Source: an uncultured Flavihumibacter sp. (GTDB lineage: Bacteria; Bacteroidota; Bacteroidia; Chitinophagales; Chitinophagaceae). From it: DNA of 15,607 bases. Below the pieces are notes generated by a model, which saw nothing but the letters and a program-made list of their open reading frames with translations, had not been told where the DNA came from and ran no database searches. Below, piece by piece: positions 1 to 7,669 of this stretch. Both the position numbers and the translations under genes were made by a program. The number at the start of each line of letters is the position of its first letter. Positions within the stretch are counted from its first letter, which is position 1. Location: assembly GCA_946481605.1 (NCBI GenBank), contig CAMLPA010000024.1, positions 1 to 15,607 on the forward strand, in the 5' to 3' direction.

Positions 1-155
1 ATCCCGAGAAATTAATGATCATCATCAAACCCACCAATGAAGCTACTTATAAGCAAACAGTGGATATATTGGATGAAATGACCATTAACGACATTAAAAG
101 ATATGCGCTTACTGATGCAAGTCCTGAAGAGGCCGCACTACTCGCAACGCTATAG
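1..155 (+). CDS. exbD: ExbD-like biopolymer transport protein, C-terminal end only
   Basis: The frame starting at base 3 is open to a TAG at 153-155 and gives the last 50 residues of a protein; the start lies outside the window. Readable segments are MIIIKPTNEATYKQTVDILD and EMTINDIKRYALTDASPEEA. A beta-strand ending in IIIKP, then a (T/S)YK-x-TVD(I/V)LDEM helix, then IN-x-(I/V)K(K/R)YAL, matches the periplasmic C-terminal domain of ExbD/TolR proteins as I know them from Bacteroidota. ExbD works with ExbB and TonB to energise TonB-dependent outer-membrane receptors, a class that includes the SusC protein in this window. The gene converges on the kinase gene, with only 14 bases between the two stop codons and no visible terminator. 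The family call rests on a short tail, so it is fairly but not fully secure. Confidence 0.7.
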   Translation, partial: PEKLMIIIKPTNEATYKQTVDILDEMTINDIKRYALTDASPEEAALLATL

Positions 156-169
156 GAAGCAAGCCTGGT

Positions 170-1663
170 TTATTCCATGGATTTGTACCTTCCCATCTGC
201 TTTAACCATTCCTGGTAATAGCCAGCCGCGTGCACAGTTTCATTTGAGGTGAAAGTACGGCCAGGATATTGGAAAGCAGCAATAGTCCTGATACTTTCGA
301 ATATACCAACATTAAGGCCTGCAAGCAAAGCGGCACCGAGGGCTGATACGTCGGTAAATCCTTTCGAACTGACTTCTTTACCGAGCAGGTCGGCCATGAA
401 CTGCATCACAAAACTATTGGCGGAAATTCCGCCGTTTGCCTTCAGCACGTTCAGGGGAATGCCGGCATCGGCTTCCATGGCGGCCACCACATCTTTTACC
501 TGGAAAGGAATCGACTCTAACGCGGCCCTAACAATATGGTTCCTGGTGGAGCCAAAACTAAGACCGGTAATTTCAGCGCGCCTGTCCATTTGCCAATGTG
601 GGGAACCCATTCCGCTGAAAGCCGGGATCAGGTAGACGCCACCGTTGTCGTTTACCGAAAGCGCCATTTGCTCCGTCTGCGCACTGTCTTCAAACAAAGA
701 AAGCGTATTCTTCAACCATTCAATCGTAGCGCCGCAGGAAACGATCACACCTTCAAAAGCAAATGAAACATAGCCTTCCATGCTCCAGCAAACGGTTGTC
801 ACCATTCCGTTCCGGGATGGCAAAGGCTTTTCTCCTATATTCATCAGAATACTGCTGCCGGTGCCAAGCGTCACTTTTGCTTCTCCTCTGTTAAAACAGC
901 CCTCACCGAAGGCTGCGGCATGCGAATCGCCAATCATTGCGGCGACAGGAACCGGGCTTTGCAGTAAACCATTTAAGGTTGTGTGTCCGTAAGTATGGGA
1001 TGATGGGTAAACGTCTGGCAACCGCAGACCTGTTAAACCGAAATCAGCCAGCAGCGATTCATCCCAGTTCAGTGAATTGATGTTAAAGAACATGGTTCGG
1101 GAAGCATTGGTATGGTCGGTAGCGAAAATTGCTCCATTGGTGAGTTTGTACAACAACCATGTATCTATTGTACCAAACAAAGCACGGCCATTTTTAATGG
1201 CGGAGCTTATATTTTCAACATGTTCATTGAGCCAAATTAGTTTCGTGGCGGAAAAATAAGGGTCAATGATTAATCCTGTTGTTTCACGGATGCGTTCCGA
1301 TAATCCTTTTTTCTTCAGTTCCGCACAAACCGTTACGGAACGTTTGCATTGCCATACCACTGCGTTGTAAAGTGGCTTTCCATCATCATCCCACAGTACG
1401 AAAGTTTCCCGTTGGTTGGAAATACCGATGGCGAAAATATCGGCCTGATTTAGTCCTTTCGTTTTCAGGTCTGCCAGACAATTTTCTACCGAACGCAATA
1501 CATTTTCGTAAATGCCTTCAGGATCCTGTTCTACAAAACCATCACCGTAATATTTTGTTTCCAATGGTGCAGCCCCTTTCGCCACGGCCTGCCCATTCTC
1601 ATCAAAGATCAAAGATTTCGTACCGCTCGTACCCTGGTCAATTGCCAAAATATACCTGTTCAT
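170..1663 (-). CDS. FGGY-family carbohydrate kinase, glycerol-kinase-like; candidate apulose kinase
   Basis: This is a full-length (497 aa) cytoplasmic FGGY sugar kinase that transfers phosphate from ATP to a sugar hydroxyl. The N-terminal phosphate loop is IDQGTSGTK (8-16), the catalytic aspartate is D246 in IGDSHAAAFGEG, the second phosphate motif is TLGTGSS (265-271), and the adenosine motif is KANGGISANSFVMQFMADLL (408-427). The glycerol-contacting residues of E. coli GlpK have visible counterparts: NQRE (83-86), W104 in VVWQ and Y136 in DPYF. A glycerol kinase proper would normally sit beside glpF or glpD; instead this is the last gene of a sugar importer, isomerase and transketolase operon, 34 bases after the permease. 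I infer that it phosphorylates the ketose made by the FucI-like isomerase, with apulose as leading candidate. Xylulose or erythrulose kinase activity is an alternative. The start is ATG; no Shine-Dalgarno sequence is obvious. Confidence 0.9.
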   Translation of the reverse strand: MNRYILAIDQGTSGTKSLIFDENGQAVAKGAAPLETKYYGDGFVEQDPEGIYENVLRSVENCLADLKTKGLNQADIFAIGISNQRETFVLWDDDGKPLYNAVVWQCKRSVTVCAELKKKGLSERIRETTGLIIDPYFSATKLIWLNEHVENISSAIKNGRALFGTIDTWLLYKLTNGAIFATDHTNASRTMFFNINSLNWDESLLADFGLTGLRLPDVYPSSHTYGHTTLNGLLQSPVPVAAMIGDSHAAAFGEGCFNRGEAKVTLGTGSSILMNIGEKPLPSRNGMVTTVCWSMEGYVSFAFEGVIVSCGATIEWLKNTLSLFEDSAQTEQMALSVNDNGGVYLIPAFSGMGSPHWQMDRRAEITGLSFGSTRNHIVRAALESIPFQVKDVVAAMEADAGIPLNVLKANGGISANSFVMQFMADLLGKEVSSKGFTDVSALGAALLAGLNVGIFESIRTIAAFQYPGRTFTSNETVHAAGYYQEWLKQMGRYKSME

Positions 1664-1680
1664 TCGGAAGGATTAATCTG

Positions 1681-1697
1681 TTTGAAGTCGTTTCAAA
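1681..1697 (-). other. Small intercistronic hairpin between permease and kinase genes
   Basis: Inverted repeat TTTGAA (1681-1686) and TTCAAA (1692-1697) with a 5-base loop, filling much of the 34-base gap directly after the permease stop codon. The stem is AT-rich with no following T-run, so it is not a convincing terminator. It could mark an mRNA processing site that sets different levels of importer and kinase, or be chance. Confidence 0.3.
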
Positions 1698-2690
1698 TTA
1701 ACTTTTACGTTCCCCCACTTTATCGATGATAACGGCCAGTAATATTACGCCGCCTTTTACCACCTGTTGCCAGAAAGGCGACACATTCATCAGCACTAGG
1801 CCGTTGTTCAGTACCCCGATGATCATTGCTCCGATAACTGTACCCAAAATGGTTCCGCGCCCGCCGTTCAGCGATGTGCCACCAATCACCACCGCAGCGA
1901 TGGCATCCAGTTCATAACTTACGCCCGCGTTGGGTTGCGCTGAATCCAGCCGGGAAGTGACAATGATACCGCCAATTGCGGCGAGTACCCCCGCGAGTCC
2001 GTAAACAATGATCTTTATTTTTGAGATCGGAATACCGGAGAACCTCGCCGCCGTTTCATTCCCTCCTATCGCATAGATATACCGGCCAAGTTTTGTCCGT
2101 TTTGTCATAAATACCGCGAACAAAACAACCGCGGCAGCAATCCAGACGGGCACAGGCACACCGAGGAATGTTCCTGTACCCACGGTGGCGAATTCAGGCC
2201 CCAGGTTACTGACAGGGTGCCCTCCGGTATATAACATGGTGAGTCCGCGGGCAATGGTAAGCATCGCGAGTGTTGCCACGAAGGAAGGCACATTAAATTT
2301 CGTGATGATAAACCCGTTGAAAAAACCGATCAGCATTCCGGTGAACATGGCCGCCACTATGGCCCCCATGATGGTAAAACCGATGAAGAGATCAGCGTCT
2401 GCCAGCTTAATTCCTTCTTTCAGTAATCCGGCGGCAATTGCGCCACATAAAGCCAGCGTTGACCCAACTGAGAGATCAATCCCCGCTGTCAGTACCACAA
2501 GCGTCATCCCAGTAGCGATACAAACATTTACTGCGACCTGCCTCAGCACATTGATCAGGTTGTCCGCAGAAAAAAACTTGTCGGTAAGTAAACTCAGTGC
2601 AATACACAATACCAGGAGGGCCAGTAATGACTGAAATCGTTTAAGGATAACGGGATATGATATGGAGGAGCCGGTCTGTTGCATCAGCAT
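1698..2690 (-). CDS. Sugar ABC transporter permease, RbsC-like (BPD_transp_2 family)
   Basis: The 330-residue integral inner-membrane protein would form the channel (probably a homodimer) of a ribose/xylose-type CUT2 importer. Long hydrophobic segments run through the whole chain after a short polar N-terminus. The CUT2 permease hallmark is the run GMTLVVLTAGIDLSVGS (61-77). The conserved cytoplasmic coupling region is NETAARFSGIPISKIK (211-226), and the C-terminal glycine-rich block is VIGGTSLNGGRGT (268-280). Length fits RbsC (about 320 residues). The ATG at 2690 overlaps the ATPase gene by 7 bases. A second in-frame ATG (codon 3, ending at 2682) overlaps the ATPase stop as TGATG, so the true start may be two codons later; either way the two genes are translationally coupled. 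Substrate specificity cannot be read from the permease. Confidence 0.92.
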   Translation of the reverse strand: MLMQQTGSSISYPVILKRFQSLLALLVLCIALSLLTDKFFSADNLINVLRQVAVNVCIATGMTLVVLTAGIDLSVGSTLALCGAIAAGLLKEGIKLADADLFIGFTIMGAIVAAMFTGMLIGFFNGFIITKFNVPSFVATLAMLTIARGLTMLYTGGHPVSNLGPEFATVGTGTFLGVPVPVWIAAAVVLFAVFMTKRTKLGRYIYAIGGNETAARFSGIPISKIKIIVYGLAGVLAAIGGIIVTSRLDSAQPNAGVSYELDAIAAVVIGGTSLNGGRGTILGTVIGAMIIGVLNNGLVLMNVSPFWQQVVKGGVILLAVIIDKVGERKS

Positions 2691-4189
2691 TTTTGTATTG
2701 CGTGTTGTAAAATTTGTTGTTCGGTAGCTTTTTCAGCAGGGATATTTGCCGTAAGGGTTCCTTCACAAAGCACGAGCACCCTGTCGGAAACTGCGAGTAT
2801 TTCAGGTAACTCCGAAGATACCATTATAATTCCCATACCTTCTGCGGACAAGGATTTCATCAGCGCATAAATCTCTGCTTTCGCCCTGATGTCAATGCCT
2901 CTTGTGGGTTCATCCATCAGCAATATTTTTGGATGGGTGGCCAGCCATTTTGAGATAACGATCTTTTGCTGATTTCCCCCGCTCAATTGTTCAGCCAGAT
3001 GGTTCGGAGAGTTCATTTTTATGGACAGCCTTTTCGCGTATTCAGCGCAGCAATTTTGTTCCTTCCGTTCGCTGAGCATCCAATTCCAGCGCGACACTTT
3101 ATTCAGCACGGTGAGGGTGATGTTCTTTTTAACCGATTGGTTGAGCACAAGCCCTTGTGATTTGCGGTCTTCCGGCACAAGGGCGATTCCGGCCCTGATG
3201 GCTTCACCCGGACAGTTCATTTTCACGCTTTTTCCTTCTACATGAATACTGCCTGAGCAAAGCCCGGGATGCAGCCCGAAAATACCCTCCATCAATTCGG
3301 TACGCCCCGCCCCCATCAATCCATATATCCCCAGTATTTCTCCCTTGTACAACGAGAAGGATATTTCTTCCAAAAGTTTTTTGTTTTTCAGTTCCGGGTG
3401 GCGCATGGAAAACTGCTGCACATTCAACAGGATGGTCGATTTGTCAGCAGTCCCCACTTCCTTGCGCGTGGTCATCTCCCTTCCTGTCATTCTATGGATG
3501 AGTTCCCGATGTGAGATCGAATGCATATCACCGCTATCTACTGAAACACCATCTCTCAGTACCACGAATTTATCGGCGATAGTAAAAAGCTCATCCAGTT
3601 TATGTGAAATATAAGCTATGGCACAGCCTTCCGCTTTGAGCTGGCGGATAATCGTAAACAATTGCGCCACTTCTTTATCACTGATGGCTGAAGTAGGTTC
3701 ATCCATAATAATAACCGATGCCCTGGCATGTAAGGCTTTCGCGATCTCCACCAACTGCTGTTGTCCTACCTTAATAGCCTTCACTTTCGTTGCAGGATCC
3801 ACCTGCAGGTTCAACCTCAAAAGCAATGCCGAAGCAACCTGGTTCATGGCCCTGGTATTGAGTGTACCCCATGGATAAAGGATTTCACGCCCCAGGAAAA
3901 TATTTTCAGCTATACTGAGGTAGGGAACCAGGTTAAGCTCCTGGTGAATAATCGCGATGCCTTTTTTTTCCGCTTCTTTCGGGCTTGAGAACCTGACACG
4001 TTCTCCATGTAACATTATTTCTCCTTCATAACTGGTATGCACACCTGAAAGAATTTTCATGAGTGTGGATTTTCCAGCACCGTTTTCACCTGTTATAGCA
4101 GTAACTTTTCCCGGTTCAAGGGTAAGGGATACGCCATTAAGCGCCTTTACACCGGAAAATTGTTTTGATATGCCAATGGCCTGCAGCAT
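2684..4189 (-). CDS. Sugar ABC transporter ATP-binding protein with two nucleotide-binding domains, RbsA-like
   Basis: The 501-residue protein carries two fused ABC domains, the architecture of CUT2-family importers such as RbsA, XylG and MglA. Domain 1 (about 1-240) has Walker A GENGAGKST (34-42), a degenerate signature VGQQQLVEIAKAL (141-153) and Walker B VIIMDEP (159-165). Domain 2 (about 253-500) has a degenerate Walker A region GLMGAGRTE (290-298), a canonical signature LSGGNQQK (402-409) and Walker B ILLMDEP (422-428). This asymmetry, with one good P-loop in the first half and one good signature in the second, is usual for RbsA-type proteins and is not damage. The gene sits 4 bases after the DUF2291 gene and overlaps the permease gene, as expected for one importer complex. 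It powers uptake of the periplasmic sugar at the inner membrane. Confidence 0.95.
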   Translation of the reverse strand: MLQAIGISKQFSGVKALNGVSLTLEPGKVTAITGENGAGKSTLMKILSGVHTSYEGEIMLHGERVRFSSPKEAEKKGIAIIHQELNLVPYLSIAENIFLGREILYPWGTLNTRAMNQVASALLLRLNLQVDPATKVKAIKVGQQQLVEIAKALHARASVIIMDEPTSAISDKEVAQLFTIIRQLKAEGCAIAYISHKLDELFTIADKFVVLRDGVSVDSGDMHSISHRELIHRMTGREMTTRKEVGTADKSTILLNVQQFSMRHPELKNKKLLEEISFSLYKGEILGIYGLMGAGRTELMEGIFGLHPGLCSGSIHVEGKSVKMNCPGEAIRAGIALVPEDRKSQGLVLNQSVKKNITLTVLNKVSRWNWMLSERKEQNCCAEYAKRLSIKMNSPNHLAEQLSGGNQQKIVISKWLATHPKILLMDEPTRGIDIRAKAEIYALMKSLSAEGMGIIMVSSELPEILAVSDRVLVLCEGTLTANIPAEKATEQQILQHAIQKC

Positions 4190-4193
4190 CTTG

Positions 4194-4817
4194 TCAGATG
4201 ATTTGGATGTGAAGTGGAAGCAGTTCCAGCCCGGTCCAGTCCACTTGTCTGATGTTTAGTTCAATGGCCGCAGCGATCTCAATTTCGTCACCTTTCTTCA
4301 CCGTGGCCCTGAATGGCGCCGCCACCTTCGTGCGTGAAATCCGGTTTAATGCCGCGGAAACCGCGTTCAGTTTGTCTGTATCCGGAAACATTTTCAGGTC
4401 CACTGCGCCGGAGGCGTCCCTGATTGCATTTCCATAAATATATTCAGTGGCCACAACGGCCCGCAATGGTGTTCCATCCCGGGTTATTTCAACAATCACT
4501 TCATCTTCATTTACTTCCAGCACTAATGCCCTCGTGCGCACCATGGCATATTTGTAATTTCCAATCGCAATCGCATTGGTATATTGTTCTACAGCAGTTT
4601 CCTGATCAGCGGAAAACGTATCCATCAGGGCGGTTAAAGACACGGCGCTGTTTGTTTTTCCGGGATTCATCTTGTTCCAAAGGTCTTGGGCAAAGGCTTC
4701 CGCGTTGAAGGCAGCATCCTTTTGTGCCATTTTGCTCAGTTTTTTGAAATACACCGAGTTCATTCCGATAAACAAAACAAAACCCGAGATAAAGAGAAAT
4801 TTCAAAACTCTTTTCAT
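4194..4817 (-). CDS. DUF2291-family membrane-anchored periplasmic protein, ABC importer accessory
   Basis: I place the start at the ATG at 4817 (207 aa). An upstream in-frame ATG at 4853 would add 12 residues but overlap the preceding gene by 29 bases and put polar residues before the anchor. The protein opens with MKRVLKFLFISGFVLFIGMN, one membrane anchor without a lipobox cysteine, then a helical region (DAAFNAEAFAQDLWNKM). Conserved-looking blocks follow: GNYKYAMVRTRA (about 87-98), EYIYGNAIRDASG (about 125-137) and a C-terminal beta-rich part. GNAIRDASG together with the gene's position beside an RbsABC importer matches the DUF2291 family, whose biochemical role is, as far as I know, unestablished. 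The 7-base gap to the binding-protein gene and 4-base gap to the ATPase gene argue that it serves the importer, perhaps by docking or stabilising the binding protein. That function is inference. Confidence 0.8.
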   Translation of the reverse strand: MKRVLKFLFISGFVLFIGMNSVYFKKLSKMAQKDAAFNAEAFAQDLWNKMNPGKTNSAVSLTALMDTFSADQETAVEQYTNAIAIGNYKYAMVRTRALVLEVNEDEVIVEITRDGTPLRAVVATEYIYGNAIRDASGAVDLKMFPDTDKLNAVSAALNRISRTKVAAPFRATVKKGDEIEIAAAIELNIRQVDWTGLELLPLHIQII

Positions 4818-4824
4818 GATATGG

Positions 4825-5778
4825 TTATTTTTTACCGAAAGCAGTATATCCATTGATATTTTTTGCGGTAACCAGTTCTACGGCAACAGGAACTTTCTTT
4901 GGAAAATCACGTTTTCCTTTGATGTACTGGTCGGCGAATAAGGCCGCAGTTTCCGCCATTACTTCAGGAAACTGCATGCCGGTAGCGGCGATCTTATTTT
5001 CACTGATGGAAGTGATCACGTCTGCCGCGCCGTCGAAGCCAAACACTTTCACGCTCCCAGTTTTTCCTGCTGATACCAGCGCCTGAAATGCACCGCTGGC
5101 CATGGCGTCGTTTCCGCAAAATACGGCCTGTATATCCGGATGTGCCTGTAATACAGACTCCATTACTTCCATTGCTTTGTTGCGGTCGAATTCCGCGGTT
5201 TGCTGCGCCACCATAATAAGGCCGGGGTAATTGTCCACCACACTATGAAAGCCTTTAGAGCGGGCCCAGGTGTTGTTGTCTCCCACGAGGCCCAGCAATT
5301 CAACGTACCTGCCTTTCTTATGCAATTGTTGGGTAAAATATTTTCCTATCGCCACGGCTCCGGCGTAGCTGTCGCTGAGAATTTGTGAAGCGGGCGCTTC
5401 CAGCGAACTCACTTCCCTGTCCATACAAAAAACCGGAATCCCCGCTGCCTTTGCACGGACGATATTCGCCACAGAACCGTTGGCATCGGTTGAATTGAAG
5501 AGAATAGCATCAAATCCAGCCACGATGATATTGTCGAAATGATCACTTTCCAGCGCGGTATTGTTCTGGGAGTCAAAAACCTTCACGTCGTAACCGAGTG
5601 CCCTGGCCTTTTCCGCCGCTTTCTCCGCGAGGAAAACGAACCATGGGTTGTTCAATGTAGACACCACCACGGCGATGCTGTGTTTATCATTTTTGTTTCC
5701 GGTAGTATGACAGGCTCCGCAAAGCAAAGCCATCAATACCAGAAAAAACAGATGGCGAAATAACAATCGTTTGAGCAT
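4825..5778 (-). CDS. Sugar-binding lipoprotein of ABC importer, RbsB-like (Peripla_BP_4 type)
   Basis: I choose the ATG at 5778 (317 aa) over an in-frame TTG at 5802, because it gives a compact lipoprotein signal: MLKRLLF, a hydrophobic core, then lipobox LCGAC with Cys23. The mature part is a two-lobed periplasmic binding protein of the ribose/galactose type. Binding-site positions known from E. coli RbsB have apparent counterparts here by motif: NNPWF (43-47), FNSTD (94-98), MDRE (119-122), RSKGF (173-177), GNDAMASG (222-229), FGFDGAAD (246-253) and Gln269 in GMQFPE. Keeping this full polar set suggests a pentose-sized, ribose-like ligand. The lipid anchor replaces the free periplasmic form common in proteobacteria. 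It is the first importer gene after the transketolase genes, preceded by a 69-base gap with a small hairpin. It captures the sugar for the permease and ATPase encoded downstream. Confidence 0.92.
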   Translation of the reverse strand: MLKRLLFRHLFFLVLMALLCGACHTTGNKNDKHSIAVVVSTLNNPWFVFLAEKAAEKARALGYDVKVFDSQNNTALESDHFDNIIVAGFDAILFNSTDANGSVANIVRAKAAGIPVFCMDREVSSLEAPASQILSDSYAGAVAIGKYFTQQLHKKGRYVELLGLVGDNNTWARSKGFHSVVDNYPGLIMVAQQTAEFDRNKAMEVMESVLQAHPDIQAVFCGNDAMASGAFQALVSAGKTGSVKVFGFDGAADVITSISENKIAATGMQFPEVMAETAALFADQYIKGKRDFPKKVPVAVELVTAKNINGYTAFGKK

Positions 5779-5780
5779 AT

Positions 5781-5799
5781 AATCATTTTTTGAATGATT
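5781..5799 (-). other. Small hairpin immediately upstream of the binding-protein start
   Basis: Perfect 7-bp inverted repeat AATCATT (5781-5787) and AATGATT (5793-5799) with a 5-base loop, ending two bases before the ATG of the binding-protein gene. It lies in the only gap over 35 bases inside the operon (5779-5847). It lacks a T-run, so it is not a terminator. A role in mRNA processing or in raising or limiting binding-protein translation is possible; chance is also possible in AT-rich DNA. Confidence 0.35.
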
Positions 5800-5847
5800 C
5801 AACGAGGCATGACCCGGACTTATGGCGAAGTCTCCTGAATACGGTTA

Positions 5848-6822
5848 TCAGGAACGGATCAGCGTTTTCTCCATTAAGCCAATCGCCTGGCGCGCAATAC
5901 CTTCAGCAGTAAGCCCGTAATGACTGAATATTTCCTGTTGAGAACCAGTAACGGTGTATTCATCTGGAATACCCATTATTTTAAAGGGCATTGCACACTG
6001 GCTTTCGAGGAGGAAAGCAGCACAGGCTTCTCCCAATCCGCCATGAATACTATGCTCCTCAATAGTCAGCATTGCCTTACAGGATCGCGCAAGGCGCAAC
6101 AATAAATCCGTATCAAGCGGTTTAATGGTATGCATGCTTACAACGGTAACGGCAATCCCTTCCCGTGCGAGTATGTCGGCGGCCGCTAACGCCGGCTGAA
6201 CGGTTTCTCCGCATGCGATAATGGCGATGTCTTCTCCTTCCCTGATCACGCGACCTTTGCCAAAGGTGAAACCATCGTTAACGGTATTCATCAGATGGGG
6301 CATCGGTTTTTTTCCAAAACGTAGATAGACAGGGGTATGAAGGGACGCTGCAAGCCGGATGGCCTGTTCGGTTTCGTAATTATCCGAAGGCGCTGCCACG
6401 ATAATATTGTTCACGGCCCTGAGCACGGCGAAGTCGTGCAGACTATGATGAGTGGTACCCAAGGCGCCATAACTCACTCCGGCGCTGATGCCGATCACTT
6501 TAACCGGGTTATCGCTGTAAGCCACATCGTTCTTAATCTGTTCAAGAGCCCTTGCGGTAAGGAAACAGGCGGGAGATACCGCGAAAACCTTTTTACCACA
6601 GGAGGCAAGCCCTGCCGCAACGCCCACCAGGTTCTGTTCGGCGATGCCCACCTCTATATGCTGTAAAGGAAATTTCTTTCCGAAAGGCACGAGTTTGCCT
6701 GATCCGCGGCTATCGCTTGTAACCACCAGCACATCCCTGTCGTGTTCAGCAAGCGCCTGCAGGGTTTCTGAAAACACTTCAAGGTTCGCCTTGTATTCGT
6801 TCTGATTCAATTTTTCCGCCAT
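5848..6822 (-). CDS. Transketolase, C-terminal subunit (pyrimidine-binding and C-terminal domains)
   Basis: The 324-residue protein covers the second half of a transketolase: the pyrimidine-binding domain (about 12-180) and the C-terminal Rossmann-like domain (about 195-315). The catalytic glutamate that activates thiamine diphosphate is E62 in GIAEQNLVG (59-67). A conserved histidine motif THHSLHD (124-130) and a further motif RFGKKP (about 168-173) follow. Single-chain transketolases are about 650-700 residues; here this half and the N-half are separate genes 2 bases apart and should form an alpha2beta2 enzyme whose active sites span the interface. Split transketolases of this kind appear in sugar-specific catabolic operons, including the two-subunit apulose-4-phosphate transketolase. 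I infer that this enzyme removes a two-carbon ketol unit from the phosphorylated ketose and passes it to glyceraldehyde 3-phosphate. A housekeeping role is less likely given the operon context. Confidence 0.93.
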   Translation of the reverse strand: MAEKLNQNEYKANLEVFSETLQALAEHDRDVLVVTSDSRGSGKLVPFGKKFPLQHIEVGIAEQNLVGVAAGLASCGKKVFAVSPACFLTARALEQIKNDVAYSDNPVKVIGISAGVSYGALGTTHHSLHDFAVLRAVNNIIVAAPSDNYETEQAIRLAASLHTPVYLRFGKKPMPHLMNTVNDGFTFGKGRVIREGEDIAIIACGETVQPALAAADILAREGIAVTVVSMHTIKPLDTDLLLRLARSCKAMLTIEEHSIHGGLGEACAAFLLESQCAMPFKIMGIPDEYTVTGSQQEIFSHYGLTAEGIARQAIGLMEKTLIRS

Positions 6823-6824
6823 GG

Positions 6825-7655
6825 CTATTGTAATAATGTTAGTGCCTGATCCAGTTCATTCTGCGCCTGGGCATATTCCTTATCGTCCGGGACCCCGTGG
6901 TGCCATTTCAACTGGTTTTCCATAAAACTCACCCCTTTCCCTTTCACGGTATGCGCGATAATCACCGAGGGTTTTCCCGGTTCAAAAGGCAGTTCGCCAA
7001 GCAGTTTTCTCAGCGCGGACACATCGTTGCCATCTACTTCGCGTACAGCCCATCCGAATGCACGCCACTTTTCGTCAAGCGGGTCGGTATTGCAAACATC
7101 TTCCGTTGCTCCTGTAATCTGCAATCCGTTTTTATCGATGATGGCGCAGAGGTTATCCAGCTTATAATGGGCTGCGGTAAGTGCGGCTTCCCAGTTGCTG
7201 CCCTCCGGAAGTTCTCCGTCGCCCAGCAGCGTAAATGTTCTGTAGGAACGTTGGTCGAGCCTTGCGGCCAGCGCGGTTCCCACACTGAGGGAAAGACCAT
7301 GCCCCAATGCGCCGGTATTTTGTTCCACACCATTCACTTTGCGGGTAGGATGGCCGATGTAATGCGATTGGTATTTGCAAAGCGTGAGCAGGTCGTCTTC
7401 AGGAAAAAAACCTTTATCGGCAAGCACAACGAACAACGATTCCACACAATGTCCCTTACTTTGAATATAACGGTCCCGGTCAGGTGAAGAAAAGCTATCA
7501 GGATCCACGCGCAGCACATCATTGTACAATACATTCAGTATGTCCACACACGATAAGCTGCCGCCGGTGTGCCCCGCTTTCGCCAGGCTGATGTATTGCA
7601 GTACTTTTTTGCGGTATTGCACTGATTTTCTGTTCAGTTCCGTAGTCGTCATCAT
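6825..7655 (-). CDS. Transketolase, N-terminal subunit (thiamine diphosphate-binding domain)
   Basis: The 276-residue protein is the thiamine diphosphate/Mg-binding half of a transketolase. Visible motifs are GHTGGS (28-33) and KGH (67-69), which carry substrate and cofactor histidines, and GALGHGLS (115-122). The thiamine-binding signature begins at GDGELPEGSNWEAA (145-158) and ends at N176 in IIDKN. Near the C-terminus is KWHHGVP (about 254-260), the histidine loop that contacts the substrate phosphate side in transketolases. Nothing essential seems missing. Two adjacent ATGs open the gene (codons 1 and 2). It follows the isomerase gene by 14 bases and precedes the C-subunit gene by 2 bases, so the two halves should be made in equal amounts. 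It could be mistaken for a 1-deoxyxylulose-5-phosphate synthase fragment, but the motifs and split arrangement are transketolase-like. Confidence 0.93.
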   Translation of the reverse strand: MMTTTELNRKSVQYRKKVLQYISLAKAGHTGGSLSCVDILNVLYNDVLRVDPDSFSSPDRDRYIQSKGHCVESLFVVLADKGFFPEDDLLTLCKYQSHYIGHPTRKVNGVEQNTGALGHGLSLSVGTALAARLDQRSYRTFTLLGDGELPEGSNWEAALTAAHYKLDNLCAIIDKNGLQITGATEDVCNTDPLDEKWRAFGWAVREVDGNDVSALRKLLGELPFEPGKPSVIIAHTVKGKGVSFMENQLKWHHGVPDDKEYAQAQNELDQALTLLQ

Positions 7656-7669
7656 GAAGGTGTCTTTTA

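Noticed and set aside
170..1663. Calling the kinase a housekeeping glycerol kinase (glpK).
   Set aside because: The pocket residues look like GlpK, but no glycerol facilitator or glycerol-3-phosphate dehydrogenase gene is nearby and the gene is embedded in a sugar importer-isomerase-transketolase operon.
2684..4189. Degenerate first signature and second Walker A of the ATPase as a sign of decay.
   Set aside because: This asymmetry is normal in RbsA/XylG-type double ATPases, and the frame is intact.
4818..4853. ATG at 4853 as start of the DUF2291 protein.
   Set aside because: It overlaps the preceding gene by 29 bases and adds residues ahead of the membrane anchor; the ATG at 4817 leaves a 7-base gap.
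5779..5802. TTG at 5802 as start of the binding protein.
   Set aside because: It adds eight polar residues before the signal peptide and runs through the hairpin; the ATG at 5778 gives a normal lipoprotein signal.
6897..7487. A 196-codon open frame on the plus strand opposite the transketolase N-half.
   Set aside because: It is antisense to a conserved enzyme gene and shows no family motif or own promoter.
5848..7655. Two transketolase frames as one gene broken by a frameshift.
   Set aside because: Each half has a clean ATG and stop at a natural domain boundary with a 2-base gap; split transketolases are an established arrangement.
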